Source: Reclinomonas americana ATCC 50394 (Eukaryota > Jakobida > Jakobea > Jakobida). From it: DNA of 30,943 nucleotides. Made by a program: the position numbers and the translations under genes. Below the pieces are notes generated by a model, which ran no database searches, was not told where the DNA came from, and saw only the letters and a list, made by a program, of their open reading frames with translations. Below are positions 1 to 9,900 of this stretch, one piece after another. Position 1 is the first letter of the stretch. The number at the start of each line of letters is the position of its first letter. Location of the stretch: NCBI GenBank assembly GCA_048213135.1, contig PS015268.1, positions 15,238 to 46,180 on the forward strand, read 5' to 3'.

Positions 1-770
1 AGGCGAGGTGGCACAGTACACTGCGCACACATCCCATGAGTTCTCTCCGAGAAGTCTTGCTGCACCTCTCCATTTCTTCGTCTTTCTGTACAAACAGTGC
101 ACAGAGAGACGGAGAGACAGCGCAGACAGAGACACACACTCTTGGCGAGTGCGTCTCTCGTGCTTGAGCGGGGGGGTGGGGGACAAAGTATTATTTCTTT
201 TGGGACCGGCATTTTTTCTTTTGGCCTGGCATTATAACTTTTCGGCCCCTGCTGCCCAAGCGACCCCTACACTCGTCCGCATGCTTCTGCCACCAGCGCA
301 GCCTTCGCGACACTTGAAATTTCACATCGTCGAAGCCGTAAAAGTCGAGTTCCACGCGCGCGCGCCCCTCTCTATGTAAAAAGACTAGCACTTCTATGAA
401 AGTGTTGCGCGCGGAGCGCGCCGCTATTTTTTTCTCCCCAGAATAGGGCTGCGGTGAATTACAGTTCCGTCGATCAGACAGATTGACTTGTGAACTTCGA
501 CGCTTTGTTTCTCCCCAAAGCCAACTTGTCGACTGTCCTCGGACAGCGGGCGCTTGTAGAACCTAGTCACCTACGTAGCTGCTGCGTCAAGTCCCCCAAC
601 ACGTTCATGCTAGGCACAAAAAGGCAGCCGCCTCGAATTTGAACCACGTTTCCTGCCGTTTCTAGGCACTTTACAACGAGTCATTATATGTTTTTCTCGA
701 TCAGCATTATTTCTTTTTGCTTCGGAATGCCGGGCATTATTTCTTTTAAAGTATTAATACACCGACCTAC
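1..770. other. Unassigned region upstream of the first gap
   Basis: I see no gene here. Open frames are short and lack the strong C/G third-position bias of the real exons in this window. The motif GGCATTATTTCTTTT and close variants occur about five times, near 190, 211, 229, 706 and 733. A GC hairpin (GCGCGC, loop GGA, GCGCGC) lies at 407-421 and is followed by a T run. Confidence 0.5.
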
Positions 771-1547
771 NNNNNNNNNNNNNNNNNNNNNNNNNNNNNN
801 NNNNNNNNNNNNNNNNNNNNNNNNNNNNNNNNNNNNNNNNNNNNNNNNNNNNNNNNNNNNNNNNNNNNNNNNNNNNNNNNNNNNNNNNNNNNNNNNNNNN
901 NNNNNNNNNNNNNNNNNNNNNNNNNNNNNNNNNNNNNNNNNNNNNNNNNNNNNNNNNNNNNNNNNNNNNNNNNNNNNNNNNNNNNNNNNNNNNNNNNNNN
1001 NNNNNNNNNNNNNNNNNNNNNNNNNNNNNNNNNNNNNNNNNNNNNNNNNNNNNNNNNNNNNNNNNNNNNNNNNNNNNNNNNNNNNNNNNNNNNNNNNNNN
1101 NNNNNNNNNNNNNNNNNNNNNNNNNNNNNNNNNNNNNNNNNNNNNNNNNNNNNNNNNNNNNNNNNNNNNNNNNNNNNNNNNNNNNNNNNNNNNNNNNNNN
1201 NNNNNNNNNNNNNNNNNNNNNNNNNNNNNNNNNNNNNNNNNNNNNNNNNNNNNNNNNNNNNNNNNNNNNNNNNNNNNNNNNNNNNNNNNNNNNNNNNNNN
1301 NNNNNNNNNNNNNNNNNNNNNNNNNNNNNNNNNNNNNNNNNNNNNNNNNNNNNNNNNNNNNNNNNNNNNNNNNNNNNNNNNNNNNNNNNNNNNNNNNNNN
1401 NNNNNNNNNNNNNNNNNNNNNNNNNNNNNNNNNNNNNNNNNNNNNNNNNNNNNNNNNNNNNNNNNNNNNNNNNNNNNNNNNNNNNNNNNNNNNNNNNNNN
1501 NNNNNNNNNNNNNNNNNNNNNNNNNNNNNNNNNNNNNNNNNNNNNNN
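771..1547. other. Assembly gap, 777 N
   Basis: Run of N. It ends 63 bases before the proposed start of the ankyrin gene, so the promoter and any upstream exon of that gene may lie inside it. Confidence 0.99.
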
Positions 1548-1610
1548 ACCCCCCCTTGAGCGCGCGCGCGTGTGATGTCCTGTGACTCCTGAAGTTGCGA
1601 TCTTTCAACG

Positions 1611-2203
1611 ATGGGTGCAGCGCAGGGCAGTAACAGGTGTGCCCTCGTTGTTGTCACGCTCTCCCTCTCCCTCCCTCTCTCACACCACCACCCCCACACA
1701 GACATAAAGCCTGGGAGTTGGCAATGTACGGCCACATTGACACACTGCGCGAGTTGGTCGCGCGCGAGGGCGGCCACACTCTGCTGCAGAGAGCCGACAT
1801 GGATGGCAATGGCCGCTCAGCATTTCACTGCGCCGCCTGCTTTGGCCGCCTCCCCTTACTGGAGTATCTGTGGGAGGAGAGTGGTGTCGGCCCACAACTC
1901 GCACAGCTGGTCACTGATGACGGGTGGACGCCACTGATGGTGGCTGCCTCTTCTGGGCATCTGCATGTGGTCGAGTGGTTGCTGGGTGATGAGCGACGAT
2001 GCGGAGTGCCAGGGGCGGTCTCCAATGATGGGGATCAGTGGACTGCGCTGCATATGGCGGCCGCGAATGGTCGCGAGGACGTGGTGCTTCTCCTTGCCAC
2101 TCGCTTTCCCGACCTCGTTCGTGTGGTGGATAAGCAGGGCAAGACGGCGGCTCAGGTGGCGCGCGACAAGGGCAAGGAACGAGTGGCCGAGTTGCTCGAC
2201 TGA
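1611..2203 (+). CDS. Small ankyrin-repeat protein (two exons)
   Basis: Proposed exons are 1611-1636 and 1702-2203, separated by a 65-base pyrimidine-rich intron (donor GTGTGC, acceptor CACAG). Joining them keeps the frame: the split codon AG+A gives Arg, so the protein begins MGAAQGSNRHKAWELA. It has 175 residues. About four ankyrin repeats are visible. Helix signatures include SAFHCAACFGRLPLLEYL, GWTPLMVAASSGHLHVVEWL and QWTALHMAAANGREDVVLLL, and a last partial repeat reads KTAAQVARDKGKERVAELL before the stop. Ankyrin repeats bind other proteins. No catalytic or membrane segment is present, so a soluble adaptor role is the only reasonable inference. The start is uncertain: this ATG gives a clean splice, but a gap lies just upstream and a further 5' exon cannot be excluded. 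The last third of the gene is duplicated downstream in decayed form. Confidence 0.82.
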
Positions 2204-2295
2204 CACCAAGCAGCAGCAGGCGCGGATTGGAGGCCCTCTTCGCACAGACGCGTTGTGCCATACTTCTGTCGCAGCGAGGCGGCGAGTGGGATGTG

Positions 2296-2582
2296 CATGT
2301 GGTGGAGTGGTTGCTGGGCGATGAGCGACGATGCGCAGTGCCAGGGGCGGTCTCCAATGCAGATCAATGGACTGCGCTGCATGTGGCGGTCGCGAAGACG
2401 TGGTGCTTCTCCTCGTCACTCGCTTTCCCGACCTCGTTCGTGTGGTGGATAAGGAGGGCAAGACGGCGGCTCAAGTGGCGCGCGACAAGGGCAAGGAAAG
2501 AGTGGCCGAGTTGCTCGACTGACTCCAACAAGCAACAGGCGCGGATTGGAGGCCCTCTTCGCACAGACGCGTTATGAGGCTG
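2296..2582 (+). pseudogene. Decayed tandem copy 2 of the ankyrin gene 3' part
   Basis: This segment repeats the part of the ankyrin gene that starts at 1964 (CATGTGGTGGAGTGGTTGCT), with the stop codon and about 60 bases of 3' flank included. Compared with the intact copy it has lost three bases after GTCTCCAATG (in frame) and then about ten bases within the stretch corresponding to 2058-2081, which shifts the frame. After the shift the tail (EDVVLLLVTRFPDL... to VAELLD and stop, 2520-2522) is preserved in another frame. The copy has no start of its own. It appears to be a non-functional tandem duplication, although it could be transcribed as 3' UTR of the upstream gene. Confidence 0.8.
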
Positions 2583-2745
2583 CATGTGGTGGAGTGGTTG
2601 CTGGGTCTCCAATGATGGAGATCAATGGACTGCGCTGCATATGGCGGCCGCGCATGGTCGCGAAGATGTGGTGCTTCTCCTCGCCACTCGCTTTCCCGAC
2701 CTCGTTCGTGTGGTGGATAAGGAGGGCAAGACGGCGGCTCAAGTG
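2583..2745 (+). pseudogene. Decayed, truncated tandem copy 3 of the ankyrin gene 3' part
   Basis: A third copy begins at CATGTGGTGGAGTGG. It lacks about 31 bases between CTGGGT and CTCC, a deletion flanked by a short direct repeat (GGT), which breaks the frame. It then matches through SNDGDQWTALHMAAAHGRED and KTAAQV, and stops matching at about 2745. The region coding the last helix and the stop codon is missing. Spacing between copy starts is 332 and 287 bases. Confidence 0.78.
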
Positions 2746-3570
2746 GGGTGGATAAAATTGTTCCCCAAAGGCACACTGAACACCCGGACAGTCCGACCTC
2801 CTGGACAGTCCTGCTCGCGCGACTGTTAAAGGGGGTGGGGGGTGCTGGTCAACTTGCGACGGCCGCCGGTGGTGCATTTCATGGTTTAATTCAGCACGGT
2901 GAATTGATATGTGTAGATTGGCTCTTGCCCTACAGGTATGCAAAGCAAGAAGGCGAACGGAGTTAGCACCGATGAACGGCATCGCTCGGTCGGTGGCCTC
3001 TACGTTCACTGGTTTCTAGACGCGAAGGTGGTGGCGGGAAAACGCAGGAGTGCAAGGAGTGCTGGCTTTTGCATGAGACAGCTTCCACATGGGTCGGTAC
3101 AAGTATCTAGACGGGAAGAGGGGGATGGACACGTTTGCTGCGTGATCTGTGGTCACCGAACGCAGGTGCACTTCGCACGCCTTGATTCTCCGGGATGCGT
3201 CGCAAAAGATGCGTGGTGCGCTGCACTGCACAGACGATATGCGGCATCGATGCAAGGCACAAAGCTGCGTTTGCAGGTGCTGCTGTGATCGCCAGTGCAG
3301 ACGGCACAGAGCGGTACACACCCCGGGCCCCAGTGCTGCCTGGAAAAGTCGGAAAATTACACGCCTGGAAACGGGACGCTGATTTCTCTGTGCCATCGTT
3401 TATCACGCGCGCTTCTTGCTTGCAGTGCTGTGACATGATGCGAAGAGTGCTGCTTTGAATGGCTCTGCACTCTGCATTCTGTGTGTGACATTCAGAGAGA
3501 TGCGGTCGGCATCTCGGTCAGGTGTGTGTGGGGGTAAACTTTGGAGAGATCAGAGGGAGAAGGTGGTGAA
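2746..3570. other. Unassigned region between the ankyrin copies and the gap
   Basis: No convincing gene. A 116-codon open frame at 2938-3288 (+) contains Cys/His-rich stretches (HVCCVICGHRTQVHF) but has mixed third positions, no recognisable domain and no splice support. It may be chance or an old relic. Confidence 0.4.
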
Positions 3571-4109
3571 NNNNNNNNNNNNNNNNNNNNNNNNNNNNNN
3601 NNNNNNNNNNNNNNNNNNNNNNNNNNNNNNNNNNNNNNNNNNNNNNNNNNNNNNNNNNNNNNNNNNNNNNNNNNNNNNNNNNNNNNNNNNNNNNNNNNNN
3701 NNNNNNNNNNNNNNNNNNNNNNNNNNNNNNNNNNNNNNNNNNNNNNNNNNNNNNNNNNNNNNNNNNNNNNNNNNNNNNNNNNNNNNNNNNNNNNNNNNNN
3801 NNNNNNNNNNNNNNNNNNNNNNNNNNNNNNNNNNNNNNNNNNNNNNNNNNNNNNNNNNNNNNNNNNNNNNNNNNNNNNNNNNNNNNNNNNNNNNNNNNNN
3901 NNNNNNNNNNNNNNNNNNNNNNNNNNNNNNNNNNNNNNNNNNNNNNNNNNNNNNNNNNNNNNNNNNNNNNNNNNNNNNNNNNNNNNNNNNNNNNNNNNNN
4001 NNNNNNNNNNNNNNNNNNNNNNNNNNNNNNNNNNNNNNNNNNNNNNNNNNNNNNNNNNNNNNNNNNNNNNNNNNNNNNNNNNNNNNNNNNNNNNNNNNNN
4101 NNNNNNNNN
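3571..4109. other. Assembly gap, 539 N
   Basis: Run of N directly before the 144-145 bp minisatellite. More copies of the repeat probably lie inside, since tandem arrays are a common reason for such gaps. Confidence 0.99.
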
Positions 4110-4590
4110 AGGGTGCTGCAGTGGTGGATGCATTGCATCTCAGCACACGGTGAGGGAGGTATCTTCGGTTCCTCGCTCTTGCATGTGGAGAGATCGACTC
4201 AGAGAGGGACAGGGCGGTGAGCGAGAACAGGAGTCGACACAGCGAGGAGGGGGAGGGTGCTGCAGTGGTGGGAGCATCGCATCTCAGCACACAGTTAGGG
4301 AGGTATCTCCGATTCTTCGCTGTTGCATGTGGAGAGATCGACTCAGAGAGGGAGAAGGCGGTGAGCGAGAACAGGAGTCGACACAGCGAGGAGCGGGGAG
4401 GGTGCTGCAGTGGTGGATGTATCGCATCTCAGCACACAGTGAGGGAGGTATCTCCGGTTCCTCACTGTTGCATGTGGAGAGATTGACTCTAGAGAGGGAT
4501 GGGGCGGTGAGACCGAAGGGTCTCACCGCCACCGCTTCAAGAGCAAGAGTCGGCACAGCGAGGAGGGGAGCTCGAGGGTGCTGCAGTGGA
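4110..4590. repeat. 144-145 bp minisatellite, at least 3.3 copies
   Basis: The landmark GGGTGCTGCAGTGG occurs at 4111, 4255, 4400 and 4576, giving periods of 144, 145 and 176. Each unit also carries CATCTCAGCACACxGTGAGG and GTTGCATGTGGAGAGAT or a close variant. The last unit is longer because about 30 extra bases form a hairpin. A 144-base unit is a multiple of three and keeps a frame open (48 residues per repeat), but there is no start, no splice signal and no codon bias, so I read it as non-coding satellite. The array is cut on the left by a gap. Confidence 0.88.
4503..4530. repeat. Perfect 12-bp stem, 4-base loop hairpin inside the minisatellite
   Basis: GGCGGTGAGACC, then GAAG, then GGTCTCACCGCC. 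The left arm is part of the normal repeat unit (GGGCGGTGAG). The right arm is found only in this last unit, so it is an inverted copy of the preceding bases. Confidence 0.9.
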
Positions 4591-6511
4591 GTGAAACCAT
4601 TCACCACCAAATGAAACAATATACAAAAAAACAATATACGTCTGCACTCCTCGAAACTCTTGAGACCTCCAGCATTTTTTTGTGTTTCCGACATCGATTC
4701 ATATACGATGGTGTGTCGCCGTCGTCGCCGACGCCGTGTTGCCTTTGGGGAACTTCGAAGATGCCTTCGGGGCATCCTTTGAAACTTGTGTGAGCAGAGC
4801 GTACAAAACAGAGAAGTGAGGAACCGCATGCGCAGTCGTGAATGGTAGAATGTGGCTGATAATCTGCTCTCCAAGGCCTCTCTTTCTCTCACTCTCTTCC
4901 TCCTGTCTATTGATGCGCTCGCAGCGGTGAGACTGGAGTGCAACAACAAAGAGCGCGCATAATTGCACCAGCACGGCCTGCTTGCGCGAATCCGGACACC
5001 AATTCCCATACACAATGCATGATGCAGCAGTGTCCGCCTCTGTGCTCATCAGTCTCCAGCTCAGGCAACACCTATGGATGCGAGGTGGCATCGAGGGACA
5101 TGTATCCGTCAGTCGCTGTGGAGGGTACAGTCGCAGAGGCGACGACGGCAGGGGTTCGATATCTGGAGAAATGAATATGATCGACGGAAAATCAAGCATG
5201 CACACTCTCCACTGGCACACACACAACCAGAGCGACGTCACTGTGGAGAGCGCGAGCAGGCGCTTCTGGCAAGACTGCGCATGTCGCGTGGTGGGCACTT
5301 TGATTGGGCATCATGGCCTTCGATATTAGCCTTTTTGGGCGACTCACGCGCTGCGAGAATTTGGGGTCGTCGAACGCACACTCTTTGTTTCGCTGCGGTT
5401 TCTGTACACACACCCACACACGCATAGCACCTCTCGTTGTAGCAAACTGCCCCACAAAGCGGGAGGAGTTAGTTGTGTGCTGCGTCCTGTTGGGCGAAAA
5501 TTGCAGCATTCACGACAGTTTGTTTTGCGCTTTCCTCGCGGTGAGTTCATGTGCCACACATTGTGGCTGTGGGAGACGTGCACATGCACTGGCATGCGAG
5601 ACACCCTCTAGAAAGTGTGCGCGCACGAGCAGCGCGGATGCATCGCGATCGATATGTCAGCAACAGAGATTGCAAGTGATCACTCTCTCTCTCTCTCTTT
5701 TCCCTCCCCTCTTGTGCGCTCTTGTTTGTGTGACACCTGACACTCTCCGGAAGCACACCCCCCTTTTCTCCATGCCCACGCATGTGCACTCTCGCGATCG
5801 CTCACTGCGCATGCGCTGCAATCTGTTTCGTCGCTTTTTGTGAGCAACCTTCGCACCCCTCGTGCACACAGTCGCGCGTGGCACTCAGTGTGTGACACAT
5901 ACACGCACACACATGCGGCGCACACAGTGCGGCCATGCATAGGCGAGTGGGTCTTGCACAGTGTTTGTTTTTCATCTCCGTTTTCCGAAAGCGGTAATGC
6001 TTTCTTGTTATACTGTGTATTTTAGTGTGGTTCTCACACGCACTCACAATCGCTGTCACTATCGTGTGCGTGCGTTGTGTGTGTGTGTGTGTGAGAGAGA
6101 GAGTGCATGCGCATGCAGCGTGAATGCGCGAGCTTTTACTTGATCATGATGACGTCGTGACACGGGAGCCCGCCATGTCTTGTTTCCACTCACTCACACT
6201 CACTCTCACTCACTCTCACTCTCTCTCGCTCTCTATAACACATGTTTTTCTCTGCTCGAGTGTTCGCCCATAATGCATGCATATGCATTTGGACTGTAGT
6301 ACAATTGCAATGTCTTACGCATGCCAGCAGGCAGTTATATACATGGTCATTAGTTGGGTGTGTGTGTGTGGAAGAGAGTGTGACTTTTGGGACCTCTCGC
6401 AAGCATTGCCCTCTATCCTGCTTTCTCTGCAGGCTCTCCTTTGCTCTTTTCCCTCTTTTTTCCGAGCGCTTTCGAATTCTCAATCATGAGAGACGAACCT
6501 CTTCCCAGGTC
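4591..6511. other. Intergenic region upstream of the Fn3 gene
   Basis: No gene recognised in about 1.9 kb. Several frames of 60-200 codons exist on both strands, but none has a domain, consistent codon bias or splice support. The region contains short CT, GT/GA and CACA tracts (for example GTGTGTGTGTGTGAGAGAGAGAG near 6079-6101 and CACTCACTCTCACTC repeats near 6188-6222). The promoter of the large (+) gene should lie in the right-hand part. Confidence 0.5.
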
Positions 6512-6618
6512 ATGCGTTGGCTACTGTGTGCCGTGTGCCTCGTGCACCTCGGCGCAGTTCTCTTCGCTGGTTAGTGAATATGATTGATCGGTCTCACACA
6601 TTCGCACATGTTGTGTCA

Positions 6619-6695
<77 letters not shown>

Positions 6696-6891
6696 ACGTC
6701 TCTTGAGCGCTGCGATGTCAATAGTGCTTGCACCGTGGCGAGCATGCAGTTTGTTCCTTTCGTATTGTTCCTCACTGTATTCCCTCCATAGCCGCCCAGA
6801 CCACTGCTTTTGCTCCTGGAAGCTCAGCAGCACCAGAGCGGTTCCAGATTGTCAAAGCCGTGGGCGAGGATGGTGCGTGTATATATTGCAA

Positions 6892-6938
<47 letters not shown>

Positions 6939-9900
6939 CTCCCTCCCCATCGCTGACTGTCTTTGTCTGCGCGTCTCTCTCTTGTGCTTGCATTCTCCCT
7001 CCTCCTCTCCTCACTAACTTTTAATTCTGTCTCTCTCTTCGCTCTCTCTCTCTCTCTCTTTCTTTCTCTTGTGCGTGCATCCCTCTCAACAATCGCTGAC
7101 TGTCTTATCTGTGTGTCTCTGTTGTGCTTGCATTCTCCCTCTTCTCTCTACCTCTCCCTCCTCCTTCTTCCTCCTCCCTCCCCTTCTTTCCTCCCTCTCC
7201 CCCTCACCCTCTCCCTCTCCTCACCATATCTCCCCCTTTGGCGCAGATCTCGACACTTCCTTGCAGACAGGCTCGCAGTCGGCCATTTGGGTCAACTGGA
7301 CAACCCCCATCAACCAGGGCAACTCGCCACCTACCGAGTTTGGTGTCGACGTGACCGGCAATGGTGGCACCGCCAAGTACACTGTTGCGTCTTCGCGCTC
7401 CCCCTTTCCCTCCCTCTCCTCTTCTCTTCTCTGCTCACCCTCTCCTCCACCAACAGTGCTCGTCGGTCAACGCCATCCCAGCCAACGGCGGCCCTGCGAC
7501 TGGTACCAACGGCTGCTACGGCATGATTCTGCGCTACTTTGACCAAAACATCCAAGAGGGCATGCAGTACACCATCGCTGTTGCGTCCCTTCTCCCCTCC
7601 TCTCCCACTCTCCCTCCTCCCTAATCTCATCTCTTCCCCACCGCCAACAGGCCTACTCGGTCAATGCGTACGGTGAGGGCGCCCGCACCACAACGCAGAC
7701 CGTGACGGTGCCGCTCGCCGGTACCCCGCGCCAGCCAACCAACCTGTCGATTAGCTACACGTCGGCCACCTCGTTTGTGATCTCGTTCTTCCCGCCGATC
7801 AGGCTCGGCCAGACTGGCTACGGGACCACCGGTAACACCGCCAACTTCAACCAGCTGCAGTCTCCCTACTTCCAGGTGCAGATCCGCAGCTCGACTGGCA
7901 GCTCGTTGATGGCATGGACCCCGGTGACCTTCTACACTGAGACCATCGACGGCAACAACGCCAACGCAGCCGTCAACCCGTTCGACGACACATTCAGTGT
8001 GCCGTTCTCACAGCAGACGTGCGTGGTGTCTGGCACTGGCGCTGACGCCTCGTCTAGCCTACTGCAGCCGAGCACTGGCTACGTGGTGCGCGTGCGCGCT
8101 GTTGGCCAGTGGGGTTTTGGCCTGTGGAGCAATGTTGCGTCTGGGGGGAAATGGAGATACCAATGTCTGTGTACCGTGTGTGTAGGGAAAGCCCTGGCAG
8201 CTCTTCTCTCGTGTTCTCGTCGATAGTCGGCACGCGCCTCGCTCTTTTTTGTGTCTTGCGCTGAGAAGTGACTCATGTTTGCTCTGCAATCATGTTCCTT
8301 GACACCTCTCGTTTCTCCTTTTACTGTATTCGTGTCTCGCGTTGGAATGTGGCACACCTCCCTCCATTCTTCGTGTGATGACTCAAGTCTGCTGCGAAAT
8401 CATGTTCCTTGACACCTCTCGTTTCTCCTTTGATGTCTGTAATACCTCTGGCGATACTGTAATCGTGTCTCGCGTTGGAATGTGGCACCCCTCTTTTCTC
8501 CTTTGTTGTCTGTAGTACCTCTGGCGATATTGTATTCGTGTCTCGCGTTGGAATGTGGCACACCTCCCTCCATTCTTTGTGTGACGACTCAAGTCTGCTG
8601 TGCAATCATGTTCCTTGACACCTCTCATTTGTATGTGCGTAGCAACTCACCGTACTTTCTCTCTCTCTCCCCTCTCTCTCTCCCCTCTCTCCCCCCTCCC
8701 CCTCCCCCTCCCCGTCCCTCCCTCCTCCCTCCCTCCTCCCTTCTCCTTGTCCTTCCTCGCAGGCCGCCACCGTAACCACCCAAGACGGCAAGCAGTCTCC
8801 AGGCAAGGTCTTGATCCCGAGGGCCGTGGCTGCGGCCTCTGACGGCGGTCTGATCTCGTGGATCACTCCTCAGCTGACTGGCGGTGCCATCACCGGCTGG
8901 AAGGTGGAGGCTGCGGCCTCTCACAATGGAGTTAATCCAATGTTCAACGCCTTTGGCGCCTCGTTCTCTGGCACGCCGGTGACCGATTCGGCCTTTGGCC
9001 GTGTGTCTGGTGGCCATATTCTGATCTCCAAGCTGGCGACGGCCAACGTCACCAAGTACCGCATCCGCGTGACTGCGCAGAGTGCCACTGGTGACGGCAC
9101 TGCTGCGCTCGATGCAACCGCGCAGCTTGAGCTCAACCTCCTCACCGCCGTCAACCCGACCCTTGGCACTGCCCCGGTGTTGGTGGCCTGCTGGGCGGTG
9201 ACTGGCGGTACCAGCAGCACCAACTGCCTTGTCAATCTGACGGCCGCCACTGTCATAGGCCGCGGTGGCTTTGGTGCGACGCCGTACACGTTTTCGGCGA
9301 ACGGCGTCGCCGGCGCCACCGGCGTCGTGTCGATGGGCCCGAGTGACCTCACTGGCACCATGACTTTCTCGCACACCATTGCCGCTGGAGGTGCGTCCGG
9401 CGCCGTGCAGCTTGTGGTCACCAACGGCAACAGTGGTACTGCCTCTGCTGACATTGCGGCCGCCACGTCGCTTGGCGTGACTGTCCCCACCAACGCCGTC
9501 TGGTTCAACCGCTCTGGCACTGCCGTCACCACTGCTGCCGCATTTGTTACCGTCGGCAACAACTTTGTGGTGCTGTATGTCGGCTCGCCAACTCAGCGTG
9601 GTGTGGTGGCGACTGACGCCACTGACACTGGTTCGGTTGGTGGTGTGAGTGCCATTGGCTTTGTCGCCGGCACTACAGCTGCCAACAATGGCGCGTCGGC
9701 CACCGATATTGCTTACCTTGATGGAACCACCTCGACGACAGCCCTTACTGCTTCCAAGTTTGTGGTGGCCATTCGTGGCACAGCTCCCGCCAACAATACC
9801 ACCTTTGGCGTCAATTACACACTGACCAGTGGCGGCGCCGCTGCGCCCTTGTACTGCTGCTCGAGCAATGCCGCTCAGTCCAATGCCGCTGCTGGTGGCG

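Noticed and set aside
407-433. GC hairpin followed by seven T, like a bacterial terminator
   Set aside because: All genes here are eukaryotic and intron-containing, and no gene ends just upstream. The resemblance is by chance.
688-1777. Open frames of about 280-340 codons across the first gap on both strands
   Set aside because: They are made almost wholly of unknown bases; the readable ends show no coding signal.
2938-3288. 116-codon Cys/His-containing frame, considered as a zinc finger or transposon relic
   Set aside because: The Cys and His spacing fits no finger family I can name, and third positions lack the bias of real exons in this window.
3541-4614. 357-codon + strand frame with 48-residue repeats
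   Set aside because: It is the minisatellite read as protein. The unit happens to be a multiple of three; there is no codon bias, splice signal or domain.
6622-6694. The long GT run as a functional Z-DNA or regulatory element
   Set aside because: GT runs of this kind are common in such genomes and nothing in the sequence ties this one to a function.
8625-9562. Minus-strand frames of 213-249 codons opposite the Fn3 gene
   Set aside because: They mirror the strong C/G third-position bias of the real + strand exon; their residues are Arg/Ala/Thr-rich with no domain.
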